Assembly: GCA_963726065.1 (NCBI GenBank)
Contig: CAVSAU010000014.1
Coordinates: 1 to 64,000 of the forward strand
From: Neomesorhizobium sp963726065
GTDB lineage: Bacteria > Pseudomonadota > Alphaproteobacteria > Rhizobiales > Rhizobiaceae
DNA length: 64,000 nucleotides
Direction of reading: 5' to 3'
Part shown: one piece after another, positions 18,998 to 26,450 of the stretch
Numbering within the stretch: position 1 is the first letter of the stretch
How the letters are laid out: every line of letters starts with the position of its first letter
Program-made: the position numbers and the translations under genes
The notes under the pieces: generated by a model
Databases searched by the model: none
Told to the model about the DNA's origin: nothing
The model's input: the letters and a program-made list of their open reading frames with translations, nothing else

Positions 18998-20611
18998 ATG
19001 ACTGATCTGTTGACACTTCGCAAATTTGAATCTCTCGGCCCGTTCGAGATCAAGAACGAGCTGATAAGTCTAGCCAAGGAAACTTCTCGGACCACGCAGT
19101 CTGCGTTCCTCAATGCCGGTCGCGGCAATCCCAATTGGATCGCGACCGAGCCGCGTAGCTCCTTCTTCTTGCTTGGCCAGTTCGCGATCACCGAGAGCCA
19201 GCGCGTCATGGACATCTCCCCTGGAATTGGCGGGATGCCGGCGGCGAAAGCCATCGCTTCGCGGCTCGATGCCTGGCTTGCAAAGCACGAGGACATGCCT
19301 GGCGCCGCCCTGTTGTCAGAGATGGTGCAATTTGCGGTAAAGAAATTCTCGTTCGATCGCGATGCCTTCGTCCACGAGCTGGTCAACTCAATAATCGGCG
19401 ATAACTATCCGGTACCTGACCGCATGCTCGTCCATAACGAGCAGATCGTGCACGAGTACTTAATGTGGGCGATGTGCGGTGAGCCGCGCCCATCCGGCAA
19501 GTTCGATCTCTACGCGGTCGAGGGCGGTACGGCCGCCATGTGTTACATATTCAAATCGCTGAAAGCAAACCGGCTGCTCTTCCCCGGCGATACGATTGCG
19601 CTCGGCACACCGATCTTCACGCCCTACCTCGAGATGACGCATCTCGAAGACTACGCCCTCAAGGTCGTGAACATCGCCGCACCGCAGGAAAATCGGTTCC
19701 AATACACCGACGAGGAGATCAAGAAGCTCGAGGACCCCAAGATCAAGGCGTTCTTCATAGTCAATCCAGGCAACCCCAGTGGCATGGGGATGAGCAAGGA
19801 AACGATGGCCAAAATCGTCAATCTGGTGAAGACGAAGCGGCCGGACCTGATGCTTCTGACCGACGACGTCTATGGAACCTTCGTCAACGATTTCCGCTCC
19901 CTGCTCGGCGAGCTCCCGTACAACACGATCGGCGTCTACTCCTATTCGAAATATTTTGGCTGCACCGGCTGGCGGCTCGGCGTGATCGCGACCCACGAGA
20001 ACAACATCTACGACGATATGATAGCCAAACTGCCAAGCGAGCATCTGAAGGCCCTGGACAAGCGCTATGGGCCGATCACGCTTGAGCCTCGCAAGTTCAA
20101 GTTCATCGATCGGATCGTCGCCGACAGTCGCGATATCGGCCTCAACCATACCGCTGGGCTATCCTTGCCTCAGCAGGTGATGATGACGATGTTTTCGCTT
20201 TACGAACTCATGGACGAAGAGAAGGCATATCAGAAGGCATGCATGGACATCGTGAGCAAGCGCTTCTGGTCTCTGGTCAATGGGCTTGGGCTCGAGCTTG
20301 ACCCTAACGCCAGCTATGACGCCTATTATGGCTTGATCGACTTCGAGTTCTGGGCACGCAAGAACATCGGCGACGAGGCTGTCGACTACCTGAAGAAAAA
20401 CATCCATCCACTCGATCTCGCGTTCCGCCTGGCAGAGGATCACGGAATTGTACTGTTGAACGGCGGCGGGTTCGAAGCGCCCCAGTGGTCAATGCGCGTC
20501 TCTTTGGCCAACCTACCGGATGAGGCATACACGGACATCGGAAGAGGTGTGCGAACCATTGCGCGCGGCTATCGCGATGTCTACGAGGCGTCGAAGGCGG
20601 CAACGAAATGA
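18998..20611 (+). CDS. asdA: Aspartate 4-decarboxylase
   Basis: A 537-residue PLP enzyme that converts L-aspartate to L-alanine and CO2, with some aminotransferase activity. It shows the aspartate aminotransferase fold with FFIVNPGNPSGMGMS, LLTDDVYGTF and the Schiff-base Lys318 in YSYSKYFGCTGWRLG, and the extra insert typical of AsdA (MIAKLPSEHLKALDKRYGP). The length matches the family (~530). A ribosome site GGAAGG precedes the ATG. Paired with AspT it forms the aspartate decarboxylation cycle, which consumes a cytoplasmic proton per turnover. A relic of a second copy lies near 22,430. Confidence 0.92.
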   Translation: MTDLLTLRKFESLGPFEIKNELISLAKETSRTTQSAFLNAGRGNPNWIATEPRSSFFLLGQFAITESQRVMDISPGIGGMPAAKAIASRLDAWLAKHEDMPGAALLSEMVQFAVKKFSFDRDAFVHELVNSIIGDNYPVPDRMLVHNEQIVHEYLMWAMCGEPRPSGKFDLYAVEGGTAAMCYIFKSLKANRLLFPGDTIALGTPIFTPYLEMTHLEDYALKVVNIAAPQENRFQYTDEEIKKLEDPKIKAFFIVNPGNPSGMGMSKETMAKIVNLVKTKRPDLMLLTDDVYGTFVNDFRSLLGELPYNTIGVYSYSKYFGCTGWRLGVIATHENNIYDDMIAKLPSEHLKALDKRYGPITLEPRKFKFIDRIVADSRDIGLNHTAGLSLPQQVMMTMFSLYELMDEEKAYQKACMDIVSKRFWSLVNGLGLELDPNASYDAYYGLIDFEFWARKNIGDEAVDYLKKNIHPLDLAFRLAEDHGIVLLNGGGFEAPQWSMRVSLANLPDEAYTDIGRGVRTIARGYRDVYEASKAATK

Positions 20612-20704
20612 CGGGGCTCGATGCTGTCCTGAATGGAGCAATTCCTCGTCCGGTATCCCGTGCTGGCGTTGATTCTTGCTATCGCCGCTGGCACATTCTC
20701 GCCG

Positions 20705-21085
20705 ATGCGAAAACACCTCCTTACGGTTTCAATTGTCGACGACGAACCGTCGGTTCGCGAGGCGTTGGTAAGGTTGCTTAGGGCGCAGTCCATCAATACC
20801 CCGGATTTCGCATCAGGGGCAGATTTTATTCGCTCGCTTCAGGACGGATTGCCTGACTGCTTGGTGGTCGATTTCCATATGCCAGAAATGACAGGGTTGG
20901 AGCTTCAGCAGCATCTTCGGCGAGAGGGCGCGCACATCCCCACAGTCGTCATTACAGCCCACGACGACGTGACGATACGCCATCTATGCCAAGAAGCCGG
21001 GGCCAAGTCCTTCCTCATAAAGCCTCTCGAGAACGCAGTACTCGTCAACGCTATAAAAAGCGCAGTGGAGGACAGAGCGGAATGA
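20705..21085 (+). CDS. Stand-alone response-regulator receiver (FixJ-like)
   Basis: A 126-residue receiver domain with no output domain: SIVDDEPSVREALVRLL, the phospho-acceptor Asp in CLVVDFHMPEMTG, VVITAHDD, and the Lys in FLIKPLEN. The sequence is closest to FixJ-type receivers. The upstream in-frame start (20,633) would add a hydrophobic 24-residue leader, which is unlikely for a receiver, so ATG 20,705 is chosen. It follows asdA by 93 bases. It might sense or relay a signal for the module; no kinase is nearby. Confidence 0.75.
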   Translation: MRKHLLTVSIVDDEPSVREALVRLLRAQSINTPDFASGADFIRSLQDGLPDCLVVDFHMPEMTGLELQQHLRREGAHIPTVVITAHDDVTIRHLCQEAGAKSFLIKPLENAVLVNAIKSAVEDRAE

Positions 21086-21232
21086 CTGCCCTTGCTAAAG
21101 GCGATGTTGGTGCGCACTGCGGGCGCCGGCTCCGCTTTGGCCGTAAACGCCTAGGCCTGCTACGCCTCGTGGCAAGAGTTAGAAGCGAGAGTATATCGAA
21201 ACTATTGCTTCCGCATTGGCGGTCGGCTGGGG

Positions 21233-22324
21233 ATGATTATGGATAGGATATTCAGAGAAATTCGATCTGCGCCCTTGCTGTGGCTGCTGGCTTTTGTCCC
21301 TCTGGTCTTACTCGGAGAGGTACTTTGGCCCGAGCGCCACACTCTGCTTTTCCTCCTCTCGGTTCTTGCCATCATCCCGCTTGCAACTCTGCTGAGCCGA
21401 GCGACAGAATCGATAGCCGAGCGTACGGGCGATGCAGTCGGCGGGCTACTGAACGCGACCCTCGGCAATTTGACGGAGCTTGTTATTGCGCTCACGGCTC
21501 TTCAAGCAGGCCAGTATCTGTTGGTAAAGGCTTCAATCGCTGGCGCCATCGTTACCAATACACTTTTCATGCTGGGCGGCGCGTTTCTCATCGGTGGGCT
21601 CCGGCATCACGAGCAGCAGTTTAATCGTGTGAACGCCCGCTTTCACTCGGGCCTCCTTTTCCTTGCGACTGTTGCCTTGCTCATGCCTTCGCTCGTCGCC
21701 CAGGTCGACGGCCGGGAAGGGGTCACTCAATCGCTGAGCATAGGGCTCGCGGCGCTCCTCATCGTTGCCTACGCGCTTTCGATGGTATTTTCCCTGAAGA
21801 CACACAAGGAAGCCTTCGCGAGCGTCGGCCATGGTGAGGCTGGAGAGGCAGTCTGGCCATTGCCTGTCGCGGCAGGCATCTTGGCTTTGGTTACGGTGCT
21901 CGTTGCTCTCGTCAGCCACATCTTCGTCGCATCGGTACAACAAGCGGCAGAAACGCTCGGTATGTCGCCGGCCTTCGTTGGCTTTGTGGTGGTCGCAATC
22001 GTCGGGGCCGCCGCGGAAATCGCGTCGGCCTTCTCGGCAGCCGCAAAGGATCGTCTCGACCTGAGCGTCAGTATTGCACTCGGCAGCGCAGCCCAGATCG
22101 CGCTTTTTGTTGCGCCGCTGTTAGTCGTACTGAGCTATTTCGTTGGACCTGCGCCGATGAACCTTCAGTTCTGGCCGGGTGCCATTGTGATGATGCTTTT
22201 CGCGACTATGGCGGCAACGTTGATGACCAACAGTGGGCGATCCGCTTGGTTTGTGGGCGTCATGATCCTCATGGTCTACGTGATCTTCGCAATGACTCTG
22301 TTCCTGCTCCCACCTGCAGCATGA
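21233..22324 (+). CDS. Ca2+/H+ antiporter (CaxA family)
   Basis: A 363-residue, roughly 11-helix inner-membrane cation exchanger. Both conserved alpha-repeats are present: GGLLNATLGNLTELVIALTAL in the first half and GAAAEIASAFSAAAKDRLD plus SIALGSAAQIALFVAP in the second, with the acidic Glu residues of the exchange site. Family members expel Ca2+ (or Na+/K+) in exchange for protons. Two ATGs (21,233 and 21,239) are possible; GGGGA fits the second. A truncated paralogue lies at 10,802-11,197. Confidence 0.88.
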   Translation: MIMDRIFREIRSAPLLWLLAFVPLVLLGEVLWPERHTLLFLLSVLAIIPLATLLSRATESIAERTGDAVGGLLNATLGNLTELVIALTALQAGQYLLVKASIAGAIVTNTLFMLGGAFLIGGLRHHEQQFNRVNARFHSGLLFLATVALLMPSLVAQVDGREGVTQSLSIGLAALLIVAYALSMVFSLKTHKEAFASVGHGEAGEAVWPLPVAAGILALVTVLVALVSHIFVASVQQAAETLGMSPAFVGFVVVAIVGAAAEIASAFSAAAKDRLDLSVSIALGSAAQIALFVAPLLVVLSYFVGPAPMNLQFWPGAIVMMLFATMAATLMTNSGRSAWFVGVMILMVYVIFAMTLFLLPPAA

Positions 22325-22414
22325 CGATGGAAGGTGCGCTCATCGAGGTCTTCTGCCTGCATGCACGTGTCTCGCATCGCGCATTTGGGCTTCCCCGTCT
22401 CAAGTTCACCGAGA

Positions 22415-22515
22415 GCGAGACGGTATGGCCACATAAGATCTCAAGGAAGAATATTCTCGACGACTTGATCGCCAAGCTACCGGCCAAAGAGTTGGAAGCG
22501 CTCGACAAGCGTAGC
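22415..22515 (+). pseudogene. Fragment of a second aspartate decarboxylase gene
   Basis: About 30 codons read PHKISRKNILDDLIAKLP then AKELEALDKR. The intact asdA at 18,998-20,611 has NIYDDMIAKLPSEHLKALDKR in its characteristic insert, so 13 of 18 residues agree. Neither side shows further homology I can see. It lies just downstream of the Ca2+/H+ antiporter, separate from the intact asdA. Confidence 0.65.
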
Positions 22516-22648
22516 CGTCGCCGTAATCATTGCAGCTCCACGGCACGGTTTGCAGCCTGTCTCGACCAGGCATGCGTTGCTTGCAAGCATTTAGGAAGTC
22601 TCGCCGAGGGAACCGCAGGACCACCAATCATCAGCAATATTAAGAAGT

Positions 22649-22691
22649 GGTCTCGGACGAGACCAAAAAAGCCGGCCCACTGGGGTCCGGC
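22649..22691. terminator. Double hairpin with A6/T6 tract
   Basis: TGGTCTCG-GA-CGAGACCA (22,649-22,666) is followed by AAAAAA and then GCCGGCCC-ACT-GGGGTCCGGC (22,671-22,691). On the minus strand the second hairpin is followed by TTTTTT, a standard intrinsic terminator. On the plus strand it would end the cax transcript less efficiently. Confidence 0.5.
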
Positions 22692-22753
22692 ATTGTTTGA
22701 AGGCTGATAACCTCCAGAAGGGAACAGCGAGCGCAAAGGGAGGAGAACGCTCG

Positions 22754-22829
22754 CTAGTGTCGTGATTTCGAAGTTCGCTTGATTTCGAGATCGCGCTTGG
22801 AGCGAACTTCGAAATCAAAACGACACTAG
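22754..22829. repeat. 76-bp inverted-repeat element with CTAGTGTC ends
   Basis: The arms are CTAGTGTCGTGATTTCGAAG then TTCGCT, and AGCGAACTTCGAAATC then AAAACGACACTAG, about 26 bases each with a single-base irregularity, around a 21-base centre. A related shorter element follows at 22,844-22,881. It resembles a small palindromic intergenic repeat or MITE with no coding capacity. Confidence 0.75.
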
Positions 22830-22843
22830 GAATCAATAAGTTG

Positions 22844-22881
22844 CTAGTGTCCTCCGATTCTGAAGTTAATCGGGACACTAG
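22844..22881. repeat. 38-bp palindromic element with CTAGTGTC ends
   Basis: It begins CTAGTGTCCTCCGATT and ends AATCGGGACACTAG, so the outer bases pair with a small bulge. The terminal octamer matches that of the 76-bp element 14 bases upstream, indicating the same repeat family. Confidence 0.65.
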
Positions 22882-23757
22882 AACAATGTTTAGGTTCCGA
22901 TCCTACAAGTGCAGTGTGCCACTTTCGCCATCAGATAGTGCCAGCCACCGGGGGGCGAAACAGCTACGTTTAACACATTTCCGCGCCCTTAGTAGGCCAT
23001 GGCACCTGGTGTAGTAGCCAACGTCCGGCGTTCCAGCCAGGACCTGCGTGGTTCTGACACACAAGTTCAGTTTGAAGCGAAAGCCCAATTTTCCAAGAAA
23101 AATGCATGCGATGAAGCGCAATTCCCTGGCTCGGAAACACTGCGCAGTCGTGCTTGAACATCGCCTTGCTGGTTACGACAAGAGCCAGCAATTCGTCATA
23201 ATCGGTGATCGCTGTGCACGCCATGCGCTCGGTTCGTTGCTTTGGAATGATCGGGCCATGAGAATGAGCATGCGAAAGGTTGCCGATCCTCACTTCAAGA
23301 TGCGGCTTCGACTGTTTCGGGGTCGGTGATGGGGATAGCGCCGCGAAAGGCGTTGCTCCTCACCGGTGTCGCTGCCAGAATCCCCGTGCTTCGCCCGGCA
23401 CTTCAGCCCGCGGGTTGCCCATATCGGTGAAACACGAAACAACGCTTCGCTGGTTGGTACCTCGACCATGTCCACGGCAACACGGCAACGGCACGATCGA
23501 CTTCGAACGCTAGCATCGGTTCCAGAAGCATGCGCCGCCCCTCGCCAACACCTCAGTTGCCTGACAAACATCGATGTCATCGCATTTCGGAAGTTGTTAA
23601 GACAAGCAGGGATCACCGCATTTGACAGCTTAGAAATGCAGATTTTACTTGCAGTCATGCAGAGGTGGAAGGCTCGAAGGCCACAGCGTGGCATCAGCTA
23701 GGGGCGCATGGAGATCGAGAACGATGTCGATCTGGGCGTGAACACGATGACGCGCGT

Positions 23758-24160
23758 TTAAGACGTTGACGATTCGCCGTTAAGCCATCTCGGGTCGAAA
23801 AAGCGGTCTGCCGGACCATCATAGGGGAGGCGCGTTATATCCCAGTGGCTAACGAAGCGTGCGTAGGCGCTCCAGACCGGCGGCCCTCCGCCAATGAAGA
23901 CGATACAACCGGCAAAACTTTGTAGGGTTTCGTGAGGATCCATGCTGGAGCGCACCGTGACGAGTTTACGATCGGAAGGGCGAAATCGGGGACGCTGCCG
24001 ATAGTCTGGGGACCGGCGAGCAGAACGCCCCTCTTAAGGTCGGAGAATCGAGCAACGTCGGCTACATACACCGGTGAACGGTTACCCTCCCAAGGCAATT
24101 TTCCTTGCAACCCAAGTTGGCCAGACTGCGCAACGAACCCAGGATGCGTCAGGCGGCCAG
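23758..24160 (-). pseudogene. Dihydrofolate-reductase-like remnant
   Basis: Read right to left, one frame gives LGLQGKLPWEGN, then VADVARFSDLKRGVLLAGPQ, then TIGSVPDFALP, which fits the DHFR N-terminal half (G-x-LPW, substrate helix, GPxT). Near 23,955 the frame changes to KLVTVRSSMDPHETLQSF, then GCIVFIGGGPPVWSAY, then WDITRLPYDGPADRFFDPRWL, which fits the GGG cofactor loop and the end of DHFR-like enzymes. No clear start codon remains. DHFR makes tetrahydrofolate; this copy is broken or mis-sequenced. The assignment is by motif only. Confidence 0.5.
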
Positions 24161-24224
24161 GGAGTTACGCGACCAAAAAATTGCGCAGGCGTCCGACTGC
24201 TGAGCGCAGAAGCGCTTTGTCCTT

Positions 24225-25916
24225 TCATCTCCCAAATGTCATCATGGCTACGAGCACGGGTCCCCATGCTGTAAGCAGAATATTTCCTACGGCGTACGGA
24301 ACTGTGTAGCCCAGTGCGGGAACACTGCTATTAAACTCGTCTTGAATGGCACGAAGTGCGGCCGTAATCGTCCCGGCACCGGCGCAAGCGCCCAAGACGA
24401 TCAGCGGATTCATCCTCAATACATAGCGGCCAAAGAGTATTCCTATGGTATGTGGTAACAGGGCTGACACCAGACCAACGGCGACCAGGCTCAAACCGGT
24501 ATTCTGAAGTCCGGAAAAGAAGCTCGGTCCGGCGCTTAAGCCGACCACCCCGATAAATAGACACAGCCCTACAGTGTCGAAAATCCAGATCGCCGGCTGC
24601 GGCATCCGACCGAAGAATGGGTACACAGATCTAAGCCAACCGAAGATCAAACCCATGATCAAGGCTCCACCGCTCGCTGTAAGGGTGAGCGGAATACCTG
24701 CGACAGTCAGCGAAAGCAGGCCCACAAGCCCTCCCAGCACTATGCCAGTGCCGACGAAAACCATGTCTGTCGCATCGGTCGGTCGGTCGGCATAGCCAAT
24801 TTCCTTGGCCGCTTTCTCAACCTCGGGCTTTGTTCCGATCAGGCACATTACATCCCCTCGATCGATCTGCGTTATGGCGGCGATGGGCATCTCATGTCCA
24901 GCGCGTGTGAGCCTTCGAAGAAAGACGCCACGAGCAAACTCCAACTTGGTCAAGTCATCAAGCGCCAGTCCTACGATAGACCGTTTAGTCACCACCACAT
25001 CCAGCACTTCGATTGGGACGTCGAGCAGAGACTTGTCGTCCACCTCGGGACCGATGATGTCCCCTCGTCTCACGTGAATTTCCTGGCGTGCAAGCACGGC
25101 AACAACATCATCCTTACGGATGACCAAGTCAGGTACAGGCTCCAAGATCTCGGTGCCTCGGCGAATGCGCGCAATGAAGACCCGAGTGTCCTTGGGCATT
25201 GCCTCGATATCCGCCAAGGTCTTGTCTACCAGGATGGGATTCGTGACGCGGTAGGCCCGGACGTCGAAAAATTTGGTCCCGGAGACGACACCTGGGCCAA
25301 GTTCTGACGAGCCCGCCAGCGCAGCCTGCATACGAGCACCTTCTTCGCGCAGGTTTATCCCCATCAATTTGGGCCCGATGGTAGGAAGGAACCAGACGAG
25401 ACTGGCAGTCCCAATCAGGTAGGTGACCGCGTAGGCGACAGGGATGTTGTTTAGCAGCGCGCTTTTCTCCGCATCGGACAGCGGGAGGCGCTGAATGGCC
25501 TCGCCTGCGGTGCCGATGACTGTTGACTCGGAAAATGCTCCAGCAAGGAGTCCGGCTGCCGTACCGATGTCGTAGTTCAGCAGCTTCGCGAAACCGAATG
25601 CTGTGAACAGACATGCAACGCAAAGGACCACGGTGAGCAGCACCTGCGGAATTGCGTCCTTTTTCAGTCCTCGAAAGAACTGCGGTCCTACTTTGTAGCC
25701 GGTGGTAAAGAGGAAGAGATCGAAGAATATGACCTTCACGATTGGCGGGACTTTGATATCGAGCTGTCCGATCAAGACCCCTGCGAAGAGCGTCCCCACG
25801 ACAATGCCGAGACTGAAGCTCCCAAACTTGAGGCGGCCGATCAAGAAGCCAACTGCCAGTGTGAGGAATATCGCCAGCTCAGGATTGTTCTGCAGTGCTT
25901 GCACAAAATAGGTCAT
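24225..25916 (-). CDS. AspT-type transporter, second intact paralogue
   Basis: A 563-residue AAE-family membrane protein built like AspT: N-terminal membrane half (FLTLAVGFLIGRLKFGSFSLG, then FLFTTGYKVGPQF), two RCK/TrkA-C-like domains (about 205-385; LVIRKDDVVAVLARQE, then QIDRGDVMCLIG), and a C-terminal membrane half with ACAGAGTITAALRAIQDE and GYTVPYAVGNILLTAWG. The substrate loop differs from the asp-operon copy (GACAGAGT in place of GCCGGART). No decarboxylase is adjacent, so the substrate is open: aspartate, succinate or another amino acid. Confidence 0.85.
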   Translation of the reverse strand: MTYFVQALQNNPELAIFLTLAVGFLIGRLKFGSFSLGIVVGTLFAGVLIGQLDIKVPPIVKVIFFDLFLFTTGYKVGPQFFRGLKKDAIPQVLLTVVLCVACLFTAFGFAKLLNYDIGTAAGLLAGAFSESTVIGTAGEAIQRLPLSDAEKSALLNNIPVAYAVTYLIGTASLVWFLPTIGPKLMGINLREEGARMQAALAGSSELGPGVVSGTKFFDVRAYRVTNPILVDKTLADIEAMPKDTRVFIARIRRGTEILEPVPDLVIRKDDVVAVLARQEIHVRRGDIIGPEVDDKSLLDVPIEVLDVVVTKRSIVGLALDDLTKLEFARGVFLRRLTRAGHEMPIAAITQIDRGDVMCLIGTKPEVEKAAKEIGYADRPTDATDMVFVGTGIVLGGLVGLLSLTVAGIPLTLTASGGALIMGLIFGWLRSVYPFFGRMPQPAIWIFDTVGLCLFIGVVGLSAGPSFFSGLQNTGLSLVAVGLVSALLPHTIGILFGRYVLRMNPLIVLGACAGAGTITAALRAIQDEFNSSVPALGYTVPYAVGNILLTAWGPVLVAMMTFGR

Positions 25917-26258
25917 ATGCTCCCCACAATGTCAGTCGAACTCGGCTATCATCCGCTCATCCGCTCATCCGCTCATCCGCGGCTCGGTGCCCGAGGCCCT
26001 GCCTGAGTAAATGGCGGAGAGCACTTTGAACCAATACAGGGGGTCATGCGAAGCTCACGATGAAGATCGCGGGGCCGAACCGTAGCGTGGCGAAGAGGTG
26101 CGGTTTACCTGCATGCGCCTCAACGGCTCATAGGACACTCTCCCCAGGGTGGTCTTCATTTCGACCGCGACTAGAACCCTTTCTTCGAAGTCCGCTGAGG
26201 ATCCCGGCCGCGCCCTTTCCGTTCAGGTCCGCAACAACTCACTGCGGCCACGCTTCGG
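25917..26258. other. Gap with short tandem repeat
   Basis: No gene is recognised. It holds four copies of an 8-base repeat (25,949-25,980) in the presumed promoter side of the minus-strand AspT-like gene. Confidence 0.4.
25949..25980. repeat. Four tandem copies of TCATCCGC
   Basis: Exact 8-base unit repeated four times without spacing, 33 bases upstream of the AspT-like start on the minus strand. The unit length is not a multiple of three and the repeat is outside any gene. It could vary by slippage and alter promoter spacing. Confidence 0.9.
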
Positions 26259-26450
26259 CTAGTTACGCCGCGACGTCCGCCGCGCCACACCGGCAACGCT
26301 GACCGGTGTCAGCGGCCGGCCGACGACAGCCTCGGCGGTCGAGACAAAGCCGGGTATCCCTTGGATGGACAGGTGCTGGCCCAATTCGGTCACACCGCTC
26401 ATCATGATCAACGCGGCAACCAACATCCCAACTCGTTTCAATGCGGTCAT
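26259..26450 (-). CDS. Small exported protein coupled to OmpA-DUF2092 gene
   Basis: A 63-residue protein. MTALKRVGMLVAALIMMSG is a signal or anchor; the C-terminus is Arg-rich (VVGRPLTPVSVAGVARRTSRR). The ATG overlaps the TGA of the upstream gene (ATGA, 26,447-26,450), so it is translationally coupled. I believe the short motif GRPLTPVSVAGVARR recurs in small rhizobial exported proteins, but I could not check. Function unknown. Confidence 0.7.
   Translation of the reverse strand: MTALKRVGMLVAALIMMSGVTELGQHLSIQGIPGFVSTAEAVVGRPLTPVSVAGVARRTSRRN

Larger units (their letters stand above)
22516..23757. other. Long gene-poor stretch
   Basis: About 1.2 kb holding a terminator-like hairpin (22,671-22,691) and two inverted-repeat elements (22,754-22,881). 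The rest to 23,757 has only short overlapping frames of atypical composition, which I take as chance. Confidence 0.45.

Noticed and set aside
25949..25980. Possible CRISPR array
   Set aside because: The 8-base units are directly adjacent with no spacers, and there are only four; it is a simple tandem repeat.
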